Below are positions 17,061 through 25,054 of a stretch of 64,000 nt of DNA, piece after piece (position 1 is the stretch's first letter; every line of letters starts with the position of its first letter). A program made the position numbers and the translations under genes. The stretch comes from Caldilineae bacterium (GTDB lineage: Bacteria; Chloroflexota; Anaerolineae; Epilineales; Epilineaceae), in NCBI GenBank assembly GCA_020634625.1, contig JACKBJ010000014.1, forward strand, positions 28,673 through 92,672, written 5' to 3'. The notes beneath the pieces were generated by a model. It was given only the letters and a program-made list of their open reading frames with translations. It was not told the DNA's origin and did no database searches.

Positions 17061-18088
17061 AGCAGCAATCGAAGCGCTCGCTGGCGCTGCGCGTCGGCAT
17101 CACGGTCGGCCTGCTGGCCCTGCTCTTCGGCTACGTGGTCGATCCGGCCACGGTGGCCGCCGAGCTGCGGCTGGCGATGGGCCGGCCGGTCGACATCCTG
17201 ATCGCCATCCTGCTCTACTGCGGCCTGGGGACGGTGGTGCGCGGGCTGCGCTGGCAGGCGCTGACGACCGCGCTCGGCCACCGCATCTCGGCCTGGCGCA
17301 CCACCGAGCTCTTCCTGGTGGGCACCTTCTTCAACCAGTTCCTGCCGACCGGCATGGGCGGCGACGTGGTGCGCGCCATCGCGCTGGCCCGCGACGGCAT
17401 CGGCAAGGCCCATGCGGCCAGCACGGTGCTGGTCGACCGGGCGATCGGGCTGCTGCCGCTCCTGGCGCTGGGCCTGCTGGCGCTGCCGGCCGTGCGCGAC
17501 CATGCCACGCCGGCGGTGGCCACCACGCTGGCCCTGGTCGGCCTGGCCGGCACGCTGGGTCTGGCGCTGCTCTTCCGCATCGATGCCTGGCTGCACCTGG
17601 CCGAGCGCCTGCCGCTGGCCGGCCGCGTGCTGGGCCACGGCGGCATCCGACGCTTCCTGAGCTCCTTCGCCGAATACCAGCGCCGGCCCCTGGCCCTGGC
17701 CACCGGCTGGGGCTTCGCCTTCGCCTTCCTGCTGGTGGGCGCCAACGCGGCGCTGGGCCGGGCGGTCGGCATCAGCCAGATGAACCTCTTCGACTGGGCC
17801 ATCTTCGTGCCGCTGGTGGCGCTGTCGACGCTGCTGCCCTCGATCGGCGGCTGGGGGGTGCGCGAGCTGCTCTACGCCGGCCTGCTGGGCAGCCTGCCCG
17901 ACCCGGTGCCGGTCGCGAGCGCCACCGCGCTGTCGATCCTCTTCGGCGCCATGAACCTGCTGCTGGCGGCCGCCGGCGGGATCCTGACCGGCATGGGCTC
18001 GACCGTCGGCCTGCCGCAGATGGACCTGCTGCGCCGCGAGGCGGAGGCCTCCGACGCGGAGGCCGCGGCCTCGGAGGACGGGCGCTAG
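17057..18088 (+). CDS. Lysylphosphatidylglycerol synthase TM-region / UPF0104 protein
   Basis: A 343-residue polytopic protein of the LPG_synthase_TM/UPF0104 (AglD2, MprF N-terminal) type. Seen are the motif GTFFNQFLPTGMGGDVVRAI (the family's N-x-hP--GGD-R signature), STVLVDRAIGLLPLL, and PSIGGWGVRELLYAGLL with the conserved G-RE. Eight or so transmembrane segments are predicted, with an acidic cytoplasmic tail. Related proteins act with dolichol- or polyprenyl-phosphate glycosyltransferases and as lipid flippases. Its coupling (ATGA) to three GT-C genes suggests it moves or primes the lipid-linked sugar used by them; that is inference. Confidence 0.85.
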   Translation: MKQQSKRSLALRVGITVGLLALLFGYVVDPATVAAELRLAMGRPVDILIAILLYCGLGTVVRGLRWQALTTALGHRISAWRTTELFLVGTFFNQFLPTGMGGDVVRAIALARDGIGKAHAASTVLVDRAIGLLPLLALGLLALPAVRDHATPAVATTLALVGLAGTLGLALLFRIDAWLHLAERLPLAGRVLGHGGIRRFLSSFAEYQRRPLALATGWGFAFAFLLVGANAALGRAVGISQMNLFDWAIFVPLVALSTLLPSIGGWGVRELLYAGLLGSLPDPVPVASATALSILFGAMNLLLAAAGGILTGMGSTVGLPQMDLLRREAEASDAEAAASEDGR

Positions 18089-18118
18089 GGGCGCCGGCGC
18101 GCCCATGAAGCTCGCCCG

Positions 18119-18146
18119 CGCCACGAACCGGTTTCGATCCGTGGCG
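18119..18146. terminator. Hairpin between convergent operons
   Basis: CGCCACG (18119-18125) pairs perfectly with CGTGGCG (18140-18146), with a further GAACC/GGTTTC-like pairing inside the loop. It lies between the ends of the flippase-like gene and the sigma factor gene. A bidirectional terminator is plausible, although no U-tract follows. Confidence 0.4.
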
Positions 18147-18174
18147 GTGCGCCGAGTTCCGGCGCGTGGCGAAC

Positions 18175-18963
18175 TCAGTCCGCGCCGACCAGGGCCTCGT
18201 CCAGGAAGGATCCCTCGCCGACGGCCCAGAGGCTGGCGCCGTCGGCGACCGAGGCCAGGGCCTGCTGGGCCGAGACGCCCATCTCCTCCAGGCAGCCGCG
18301 CAGCTTCTTGCGCGCATCGTGCAGGATCTTGTAGACGTTGTTGCGGTTGGTGCCCAGCCGGTCGGCCATGTCCTCGGTCGAGGCTTCCTCGAGCACGATG
18401 CCGGTCAGCACCCGGCGCTGTCGCTCGGTCAGGGACTCCGCGATCACCTGGCGCACCCGCTCCAGCACCTGCTGCTGCACCAGGGCCGTCTCCGGATCGG
18501 CGATGCCGGTGTCGGCCAGCCGCTCCAGCAGGCTCGGGCCGGAGCGGTCCTCGAGCGTGTGCTCCAGCGAGAGGTCGTGCCAGTGCTTGCGCCGCAGCTT
18601 GCCGATGGCCAGGTTGACCACGATGCGGTAGGCCCAGGTGGTCAGCTTGCTGTCGCCGCGGAACCCGTCCAGCTCGCGCAGCACGATCAGGAGCGCTTCC
18701 TGGGTGAAGTCCTCGGCCAGCTGGTAGAGCTCGTCGGGGTCCAGGCCGGCCAGGTCGCCGCGGTGGCGCAGCAGGTAGACGTAGACCGAGCGGCGCAGGT
18801 AGTCGCGCAGCGCGCTCAAGGCCAGCTCGCGCTCGGCGCCCTGGCCCCGCAGGCGCGCGATCCAGGTCGCGTTGTCCCAATCCTGCGCCGCGGCCCGATC
18901 GGCTTCGCCCGCCCGAGCCTCCGCATCCACCATCGCCAGCCTGCCGCCGATCGCCTGTTCCAT
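18175..18963 (-). CDS. Sigma-70 family (ECF-type) RNA polymerase sigma factor
   Basis: A 262-residue sigma factor. Region 2 is clear (QLAEDFTQEALLIVLRELDGFRGDSKLTTWAYRIVVNLAIGKLRRK), matching ECF -10 recognition. Region 4 follows as a helix-turn-helix (LTERQRRVLTGIVLEEASTEDMADRLGTNRNNVYKILHDARKKLR). A C-terminal tail of ~50 residues after region 4 is unusual and could be regulatory. GGAG precedes the ATG at 18963. No anti-sigma gene is adjacent, unlike many ECF loci; its upstream DNA instead holds a 226-bp duplicated segment with a palindrome. Targets are unknown. Confidence 0.88.
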   Translation of the reverse strand: MEQAIGGRLAMVDAEARAGEADRAAAQDWDNATWIARLRGQGAERELALSALRDYLRRSVYVYLLRHRGDLAGLDPDELYQLAEDFTQEALLIVLRELDGFRGDSKLTTWAYRIVVNLAIGKLRRKHWHDLSLEHTLEDRSGPSLLERLADTGIADPETALVQQQVLERVRQVIAESLTERQRRVLTGIVLEEASTEDMADRLGTNRNNVYKILHDARKKLRGCLEEMGVSAQQALASVADGASLWAVGEGSFLDEALVGAD

Positions 18964-19032
18964 CGCTTCACTCCCGCGTTCAACACCATCCGAGATCCGT
19001 CCTGGCGGCGGGTCGTCCACCGCGACTCCAGT

Positions 19033-19320
19033 ATCGCCGGATCGGGGCGCGGGCGCATCGGCGCCGGCATGGACCTTTGGCTACGACAATCGGGCCGGGC
19101 CGGCCGCGGCGCGGCTGGTCCTGGCGTGGAGGCGGCTACGACAAATGTCGTAGCCCGGCGCTCGACGCCTGTACGGATCGACAGCTTCGCACCCGGTCGC
19201 GACCCGTATCCTTGCCCATGCGAGCGCTTCGGACGTCACCCGCCCGCGGCGGATGCCGGATGGCGCGCTGCGGGCGGGTTGGAGCCGGCGCTGAGGGTGC
19301 CCGCCGATGCCTGGGGACCG
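19033..19320. repeat. Duplicated segment, decayed copy (copy 1)
   Basis: 19033-19258 is nearly identical to 22882-23103, the leader of the 23260-24204 gene. Immediately beyond it, 19281-19320 matches exactly 40 bases inside that gene (24006-24045). So this is a second copy of leader plus gene with roughly 900 bp deleted between, leaving no reading frame. It fills most of the 18964-19334 gap. Confidence 0.8.
19135..19154. promoter_or_regulatory. 20-bp palindrome in duplicated leader (copy 1)
   Basis: GCTACGACA-aa-TGTCGTAGC, a perfect 9-bp inverted repeat with a 2-bp centre. A half-site GGCTACGACA lies about 60 bp upstream. The same palindrome is kept in copy 2 (22979-22998) with a different centre, which suggests a transcription factor operator. 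Confidence 0.5.
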
Positions 19321-19334
19321 CCTGAACGCATACC

Positions 19335-19877
19335 CTAGGGCATGACCCCGGTCGTCTCGACGATCTCGAGGATGCCCTGGAGGAACGCAAGGTCATAGGA
19401 TGGGACCCGGAAGCCACTCGGTGAGCCACTGAATCGATCGATGAACTCCAGAATGTAGGGGGGCTGTTGAAACAGCGGATCCACTTCGTAGATGAAGCCA
19501 ACGGAATCGCCGTAGCTAAACAGTGGTAGTCCAACTGCCTCGGTCAGTGTGATGTAGTTCCTGGCCTCGCCACCCTGTTCAGCCATGCTCTGACTATAGA
19601 GGGCGTTTTCTCGGTCGACCCACTGTTGCGCGTAGTCCTCGGGCGAGAGCGCGAATGCGGTCGGATCCGCTGGTGCCGACATGGTTGGGAGCGGCGGCGG
19701 TGGATAGCCGATCTCGGTCTCGATCGGGAGGAGGTCCGGCTTGGACGTCGGCGTCTCGGCCTGGAGCGCTTCGGAGCCGGCCAGGCCACGTGGCCACGGT
19801 TCCTGCGCCATGGCCCATCCGATGAGCCCGCAGATCGACGCAAGCACGACGAGTTGCGTCATCGACGCCGCCTTCAC
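19335..19877 (-). CDS. Secreted protein of unknown function
   Basis: A 180-residue protein. GTG 19877 is chosen because GGGAGG lies 8 bases upstream; it gives MKAASM then a hydrophobic signal segment TQLVVLASICGLIGWAMAQ ending at a plausible cleavage site. The mature protein has a Pro-rich linker (PPPPLPTMSAP), then YAQQWVDRENALYSQSMAEQGGE and IYEVDPLFQQPPYI. No family is recognised and there are no cysteines after the signal. It lies between the duplicated segment and an IS701-like remnant, in an accessory stretch. Confidence 0.55.
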   Translation of the reverse strand: MKAASMTQLVVLASICGLIGWAMAQEPWPRGLAGSEALQAETPTSKPDLLPIETEIGYPPPPLPTMSAPADPTAFALSPEDYAQQWVDRENALYSQSMAEQGGEARNYITLTEAVGLPLFSYGDSVGFIYEVDPLFQQPPYILEFIDRFSGSPSGFRVPSYDLAFLQGILEIVETTGVMP

Positions 19878-20044
19878 GGTTCGTACCTCCCGTTGACTTG
19901 CGCGCACGTGGCCAAGAAGCGGTCTTTCACAGGACTCTTGACAACCGAACTGCATGAGCCGCCGGTTGTGACCGCGCGGGGCTGAGGCGGCATTGGATTC
20001 GAAGAGTGGAACTGTGTCAGGCGTGACTTGTGAAAGACACACGT

Positions 20045-20465
20045 GGTCTGACCCGGTTGCGAGATCGATTGTACCGCAGTTTGCCCGGCCGTGGCGACGC
20101 GCCATCGCGGCGGTGCCGCTGGTTGTTTGCCCTGGACGGGACACCTTGCGGCCGTCCGCACGCGCGATGCCTCGAGGACCGCTCCATCGTTCACCAGAGC
20201 GACCCGGTCGGCGGACCGGCACCGATCACGATCGGGCACCAGTACTCGATGGTGGTCGCTCTACCAGAAGAGGCTCGAGCGGCGATCCAGCGTGGGTGTT
20301 GCCCTTGTCGGCGCGGCGCGTGCCACGCTCCAAGACCCCAATACGGTCGGACAAGACCAGGTGCGAGCGAACCGGGTGCCCTGCCCGAGTTTGGGGGAGT
20401 CCCCTTCACGCCTGGCTCAGCCTGCCGGTCTCCTTCTGATTCTCCAAAGCCCTGTTGTATCATGG
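20045..20465 (+). pseudogene. Degraded IS701-like DDE transposase remnant
   Basis: The gap 19878-20512 holds fragments of a transposase in two frames: RDRLYRSLPGRGDA, LFALDGTPCGRPHARCLEDR and PITIGHQYSMVVALPE (20045-20275), then WVLPLSARRVP (about 20298-20330) after a frameshift. This order (ALD-T-RP, PITIGHQYS, W-LPL--RRV) is characteristic of IS701-type transposases. The 3' part near 20410-20460 shows about 70% match to 31118-31167, suggesting another relic of the same element there. It is non-functional. Confidence 0.6.
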
Positions 20466-20512
20466 CTGCAGACGACGTCAAGCCGCCGCCGCGGCTAGAC
20501 CGGGAGTCCCTC

Positions 20513-21295
20513 ATGCACCGTGCGCGCTTCACCCTCGCGGTTCTCGCCGTACTCCTCGTATCGCTCGGCGTATCCGCTCGAGTCGCCAGCCGGCCGGCCG
20601 CGACCGTTTCGCCCGACGCATCCAGCCAGAACACCCTCCCGAGCAAGACCCCCTCGACCTCGACTATCGGGCTCGAAGAACCTCCTGGTGGCGTCGCCTT
20701 TCGCCTACCCTGGCCCTGGCCGGGCATGAAGCCCTTGCCCCCCACCGCCTCCTGGCAGCCCGTGCCGGTGCGCAAGATCGACCGCTTCGCGCTGAGCGAG
20801 GACCGAAATGTGCTCGATCACGCCTTTGCCCCGCGACGGCTCGAAGCCGGGGCTGGCGCAGTCGTCGGACCAGCCCTCGCCGTCGCGGGCCTCAATGCCG
20901 TCAACACCCTCGGGCTTGGCCTGCACGATCGCGGCGCGCCTGCCCGGCAGACGATCGAGCTTCACAACGTCGGCAACGAACCGCTCACGATCTCGCGCAT
21001 CTACTCCGCCTGCGGCTGTCTGACGGAAACGCGCGACGACGGGGCGATCGATCCCGCCGGCTGGCTCGAGCCAGCGCTCGTCCTCGCGCCGGGCGCGGCG
21101 TCGATTCTGCAGCTCCAGCTCCGGATGGACGGCGGGGATTTCCGTACCGGCGAGGCCATGGCCCTCTACCTGCAGGTCTTCTCCAACGACCCGCGCACCG
21201 AACGCCTCGACCCCAGCGACCCCTTCAGCCACGAGGTGCGCCTACGGTTGGTCGCCGGCCTGCACGCCCTGACGCGCGCCACCCATGTGCCCTAG
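20513..21295 (+). CDS. Exported DUF1573 (HYDIN/ASPM-like Ig-fold) protein
   Basis: A 260-residue protein. ATG 20513 has GGGAG upstream and begins a signal peptide (MHRARFTLAVLAVLLVSLGVSAR). A Ser/Thr/Pro-rich linker is followed by a DUF1573 Ig-like domain with the signature TIELHNVGNEPLTISRIYSACGC and LVLAPGAASILQLQLRMD, VFSNDP. The CGC motif is standard for the family. DUF1573 proteins are periplasmic or outer-surface in other bacteria and of unknown function. A start at 20462 is possible but lacks an SD. A lipoprotein gene follows 53 bp downstream. Confidence 0.75.
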   Translation: MHRARFTLAVLAVLLVSLGVSARVASRPAATVSPDASSQNTLPSKTPSTSTIGLEEPPGGVAFRLPWPWPGMKPLPPTASWQPVPVRKIDRFALSEDRNVLDHAFAPRRLEAGAGAVVGPALAVAGLNAVNTLGLGLHDRGAPARQTIELHNVGNEPLTISRIYSACGCLTETRDDGAIDPAGWLEPALVLAPGAASILQLQLRMDGGDFRTGEAMALYLQVFSNDPRTERLDPSDPFSHEVRLRLVAGLHALTRATHVP

Positions 21296-21348
21296 GCGCA
21301 ATCGTGCAGCGACTGGTGCGAACGGCGAACAGAGGCTAGCCTCGGAGC

Positions 21349-22803
21349 ATGATCGAAGTGGCGGATGTCCGGGCCTTGGCGAGTGCATTCGATTGGATTG
21401 AATGCCTTGCCTTGGCCCTGCTAGGAGCTACTCTGCTTTCTGCCTGCGCGCCGGCTGACTCGAACGTGGAACCCCCGGCCGACCCGAGCCCGGCGACGGC
21501 GGTCAATGCACCGGCATCAGGGTCCACCCCACCACCGTCGCGGGCCAGCGTGATCCGGCCTGGTCAGGACGATCCGCCGCCGGTCTGGCAGGCGGCTCAG
21601 GCGCATGGCGACCCGACTGCGACCGTCGGCGCCATGACGCTGGTGGCGACCGCATCGGGCATCGAGTGGATCAACGATTCGGAAGGGGTGAGTTCGTGGT
21701 CGCCGGACGGCCGATTCTTCGCATTCTGGGAGATGGGCGAGGACGTCTACCGGCCCGCTTACGGATACGACAGCGCTGCGAGCGCCGGCGGCACGCTGCG
21801 CTTCCTCGACCAAGATCGCGGTGAGATCTGCACCAGCCGCCGGCAGGTCGGCTTTTCCTTTTGGACGAACGGAAGAGGCGCGCTGCGCTGGAGCGCGGAT
21901 GGGCGGGTAATCCTCGACGGGCTGGTCGGCTGGCCCTGTGGCGACGGCTTTATGGCTGAGCCAAGCGCGACAGCGGGGTCGGCCGATGGGGAGCTTTCGC
22001 CCGAGGGCGGTTTTCAAGTCCTCGATCGCAGCGCCGTCGGTGACTGCGCCGCGCACGAAAGCGAGCTGCGCGAGGCGGCCACGGGCCGCCTGATCGTTGA
22101 ATTGGCTTGGAAATCGGAGAGCTACAAGGACGCTCCCTGCGGCGTCGCGGCCCGATGGGTCGATGAGGGAAGCTATTTGATCCCCGAGACCATCGACAGG
22201 GGGCCCGTGCTGCTCTCGGCAAGCCAGGGCGCGATTGCCCTAGCCGAGTCGTTTGTCCCGGAGCAGGAGGCGCATCTGTTGACCAGCCAGGCCCTGATGC
22301 CGGTGGACGGCCGGCCGGCGATCCTGATCTGGTTCCGGATGCCCGGCCGGCCGCTGAGACTCTATCACCTGAGCTCGGGCGAACTGGAGGTCTTGCCCTT
22401 CGAGCGCTTCCTGGCGGCCTCCCCGGACGGCCGCTGGCTAGCCGTTGGCGAGAGCGGTGCGCCGGAGTCTCGGGAGGCGGCGATATGGATCCGGCCGGTG
22501 AGCGCCGCGGGCGAGGCATGGACGCCAATCCGCGGCGAGGGGTTGCTGCCGCAGCGTCTTCGCTGGTCGCCGGATGGCGCGCGGCTGGCGGTGGCCGGGC
22601 CGGCCAGTGTCTCGGTCTACCGCACCCCGGATGGTCAGCGCGAGGGGGTCGGGTCCACGCTGCCCTTTGGCGCGGGAGGCGATGAGCCGGTGTGGCTTGG
22701 CCCCTGGTCGCCCGATGGCATCCGGCTGCCCGTGGCGGCGGTGTCAGGCCAACGGACGGGCCTCTACGTTCTCGACTCGACCGCGCTGGAGCTACCTCGC
22801 TGA
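21349..22803 (+). CDS. Lipoprotein with WD40-like (PD40) propeller repeats
   Basis: A 484-residue protein. The N-terminus has a long signal ending in a lipobox (LLSAC near residue 32), then a Pro/Ala linker. The body contains repeated blades with S-W-SPDGRFFAFW, LRWSADGRVIL, LAASPDGRWLAV and RWSPDGARLAVAG, i.e. the PD40/TolB-type SPDG motif, indicating a beta-propeller. Cysteines at CTSRR, GWPCGDG, GDCAAH and APCGVA could form disulphides. A binding or scaffolding role outside the membrane is likely; no ligand can be named. It probably forms a unit with the DUF1573 gene. Confidence 0.7.
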   Translation: MIEVADVRALASAFDWIECLALALLGATLLSACAPADSNVEPPADPSPATAVNAPASGSTPPPSRASVIRPGQDDPPPVWQAAQAHGDPTATVGAMTLVATASGIEWINDSEGVSSWSPDGRFFAFWEMGEDVYRPAYGYDSAASAGGTLRFLDQDRGEICTSRRQVGFSFWTNGRGALRWSADGRVILDGLVGWPCGDGFMAEPSATAGSADGELSPEGGFQVLDRSAVGDCAAHESELREAATGRLIVELAWKSESYKDAPCGVAARWVDEGSYLIPETIDRGPVLLSASQGAIALAESFVPEQEAHLLTSQALMPVDGRPAILIWFRMPGRPLRLYHLSSGELEVLPFERFLAASPDGRWLAVGESGAPESREAAIWIRPVSAAGEAWTPIRGEGLLPQRLRWSPDGARLAVAGPASVSVYRTPDGQREGVGSTLPFGAGGDEPVWLGPWSPDGIRLPVAAVSGQRTGLYVLDSTALELPR

Positions 22804-22881
22804 GCCCGGCAGGCTGTCCATCGCGGAAAGGGCATTCGTGTGGTCCACGACTGTCAGGTCAACCCTGTGCATCACTGAATC

Positions 22882-23103
22882 ATCGCCGGATCGGGGCGCG
22901 GGTGAATCGGCGCCGGCATGGACTCTTGGCTACGACAATCGGGCCGGCCGCGGCGCGGCTGGTCCTGGCGTGGAGGCGGCTACGACACATGTCGTAGCCC
23001 GGCGCTCGACGCCTGTACGGATCTACAGCTTCGCACCCGGTCGCGACCCGTATCCTTGCCCCATGCGAGCGCTTCGGACGTCACCCGCCCGCGGCGGATG
23101 CCG
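22882..23103. repeat. Duplicated segment, intact copy (copy 2)
   Basis: 222 bp nearly identical to 19033-19258, differing by a few substitutions and small indels. It forms the leader of the membrane protein gene at 23260 and carries the 20-bp palindrome. A -10-like TATCCT is conserved in both copies near 23051. Confidence 0.85.
22979..22998. promoter_or_regulatory. 20-bp palindrome in duplicated leader (copy 2)
   Basis: GCTACGACA-ca-TGTCGTAGC, about 260 bp upstream of the start codon at 23260, with a half-site (GGCTACGACA) about 50 bp further upstream. The arms are unchanged between the two copies while the 2-bp centre differs, as expected for a dimeric regulator site. Confidence 0.5.
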
Positions 23104-23259
23104 CCGGGATCCCGCCAGGTCTGCGCTCGCGTTCAGGCGCGAGGAGCTGCGATCGATGAAACTACGCAACCGCCTGCCTCGGGTCGGCGCGTACACCGGC
23201 GCGGCGGGTCGCTTCGGCGCCGCCGACGTGAAGCCCCGGCATGGTCGTTGGAGGGCCGC

Positions 23260-24204
23260 GTGACCAAGGCAAGGATTGTGGCGGGGACGCCGGCCTGGAC
23301 GTTGGCGCCGACGGTGCTGCTGCTGGCGGCCGAGCTGACCTGGCTGATGGCGATGCTCGGCTTTGGAAGGCGGGTGGGCGAGCTGCCCATGAGCGGCGCG
23401 ATGCTGGGCGCGTTCGCGCTGGCCATCGGCTTGGGAATGGCCAGCGTTGCGGGCTGGTGGCGAGGCCCACGCCGGCCCGAGCAAGGCGCCTGGTTGGCCC
23501 TGCTGCCGATGTGGGCCCTGGTGATCTATGGGCTGGGGATCGATGGCCCCTACACGCCCTACGGACATTTCGACTGGGAAGACACGCTTCCCTGGCTGTA
23601 TCTGCCGACCCTGCTGACCACGGCGGTGGTGGGCACGCTGCGACGCGACCCGCGGATGCTTGGCCTGGGCGCGGCCCTGCCGCTGGCCGGGGCGCTGTAC
23701 CTGTCACTCCGGCAGACGACGCAGGGCCGCTGCGGCTTGCCGCCCTGGGACGATGCGCGCTGCTTGGGCAACTTGGAGGGCGAGCTCCTGTTGGCGCTGC
23801 CGGGGCCGGTGGTGGCGGTGGCGTTGACCTGCGCGCTGTTCGGCGTGGCGGTGGCGCTGGGAGGGCGGCTGCGTGGGGATGCCCAGGCGCCAGCCACCGT
23901 GCCGTTGTGGCTGGCCTCGGCTGCTGGCGCTGCCGTCGGCGGCTTGATGCAGGTGTTCGGCGGGCTGGCCTACCTGCCGTCGGGCGGTGAGGAGCTGGGT
24001 TGGATGGAGCCGGCGCTGAGGGTGCCCGCCGATGCCTGGGGACCGGCAAGCGTGCTGGCGGATGGTCTGGCGCGGGCGAGCGTTGCGGCGGCCGGGCTGC
24101 TGCTGTTGTTGCGCCTGGGCAGGTTGGCGCTCGGTCTGGACCGGGCAAGGGAGGCCGGGGTCGACCCCGTGCCCGCGAAGGACGTCCACGTCCGCAGGCG
24201 CTGA
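23260..24204 (+). CDS. Polytopic membrane protein, unknown function
   Basis: A 314-residue protein starting at GTG 23260 with GGAGG five bases upstream. About seven transmembrane segments are seen (TLAPTVLLLAAELTWLMAM, MLGAFALAIGLGMASVAGW, WLALLPMWALVIYGLGI, LLLALPGPVVAVALTCALFG, VLADGLARASVAAAGLLLLL). A soluble loop holds a Cys pair (GRCGLPPWDDARC). No family is recognised. A 40-bp stretch of its 3' part is also present as a relic at 19281-19320, so a paralogue was lost there. It ends convergent to the CBS gene. Confidence 0.6.
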   Translation: MTKARIVAGTPAWTLAPTVLLLAAELTWLMAMLGFGRRVGELPMSGAMLGAFALAIGLGMASVAGWWRGPRRPEQGAWLALLPMWALVIYGLGIDGPYTPYGHFDWEDTLPWLYLPTLLTTAVVGTLRRDPRMLGLGAALPLAGALYLSLRQTTQGRCGLPPWDDARCLGNLEGELLLALPGPVVAVALTCALFGVAVALGGRLRGDAQAPATVPLWLASAAGAAVGGLMQVFGGLAYLPSGGEELGWMEPALRVPADAWGPASVLADGLARASVAAAGLLLLLRLGRLALGLDRAREAGVDPVPAKDVHVRRR

Positions 24205-24214
24205 CCCATGCACT

Positions 24215-24261
24215 CGGTCGGAGGCATCGACCCGCGCGTCGGGCGCGGCCCGATCCGACCG
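24215..24261. terminator. Hairpin between convergent genes
   Basis: CGGTCGGA (24215-24222) pairs with TCCGACCG (24254-24261), with further GC-rich pairing inside. It occupies the 70-bp gap between the ends of the membrane protein gene and the CBS gene. Confidence 0.35.
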
Positions 24262-24274
24262 AACGCCTACCCGA

Positions 24275-24739
24275 TCAGGCCGCCGCCCGCACCCGCGGCC
24301 GGACCAGCGCATCGGCCACCAGCCGGTAGATGTCGTAGGCCGTGACGATGCCGACCAGCCGCCCTTCCTCGACCACCGGCAGGCCGCTGATGCGGTGCGC
24401 GGCCAGCAGCTCGGCCGCGTGGGCCACCGAGCGGTTGGGCGTCAGGGTGTGCACGTAGTGGCTCATGACGTCCTGCACCGAGGGCGGCTCGGAGGCATGC
24501 AGGCCCTCGTAGCTCAGGCCGTCGTAGCCACCGAGCCCGCCCGCCTCGGCGACCCGCGGCAGGGCCAGGCGCGCGTCCTTCTCGGTGATGATGCCGACCA
24601 GCCGGTCGCCGGGCACCACCACCGGCAGGCGGCGGACGCCCTCGGCGTGCATCAGCTCCAGCGCCTGGGCAACCTTGAGGTGGCGGTCGATCGAGATCAG
24701 GTCGGTGGTCATGATGTCGCGAACGAGCAAGTCTTCCAT
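24275..24739 (-). CDS. Two-CBS-domain protein
   Basis: A 154-residue protein consisting of a CBS pair (Bateman module). CBS1: VRDIMTTDLISIDRHLKVAQALELMHAEGVRRLPVV, GDRLVGIITEKDARL. CBS2: VQDVMSHYVHTLTPNRSVAHAAELLAAHRISGLPVVEEGRLVGIVTAYDIYRL. Such stand-alone proteins bind adenine nucleotides (AMP, ATP, SAM) and act as energy sensors. ATG 24739 has AGGAG upstream. The C-terminal Arg/Ala tail (RPRVRAAA) is unstructured. The 277-bp region upstream of the start (24740-25016) contains no gene. Confidence 0.88.
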   Translation of the reverse strand: MEDLLVRDIMTTDLISIDRHLKVAQALELMHAEGVRRLPVVVPGDRLVGIITEKDARLALPRVAEAGGLGGYDGLSYEGLHASEPPSVQDVMSHYVHTLTPNRSVAHAAELLAAHRISGLPVVEEGRLVGIVTAYDIYRLVADALVRPRVRAAA

Positions 24740-25016
24740 CGCAAACTCCTAGGTGACTGGGGTGCGGGCTTCGCCGCGCGCGGGAGCCTGGCCTTGCGGG
24801 GCCCGACCCTCCGCGCGTCGGCACCGGGTGCCGGCAGAGGCAACGGCAAATCGTCCGGGCTCTCCGGCCGCGAGGTGGGACAGACCTGGCGGCCCGAGCG
24901 CCCGACGACAGCCTAACACGCCGGCCGGCAGGGCGCGTGTCGCCGAGTCCACGCTCGGCCGTCGCCACGCTGACGCCCGGTCAGCGCACGGGGTCGCACG
25001 CGCTTGCCCGCGATCC

Positions 25017-25052
25017 CCCTCGAGCCGGCGCGAAGCCGTGCCGGCTCGAGGG
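25017..25052 (-). terminator. 13-bp-stem hairpin after histidine kinase gene
   Basis: A perfect 13-bp inverted repeat (CCCTCGAGCCGGC / GCCGGCTCGAGGG) with a 10-nt loop, two bases past the kinase stop codon on the minus strand. It is the strongest hairpin seen in the window outside palindromic operators. The U-tract is missing, as is common in high-GC genomes. Confidence 0.65.
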
Positions 25053-25054
25053 AC

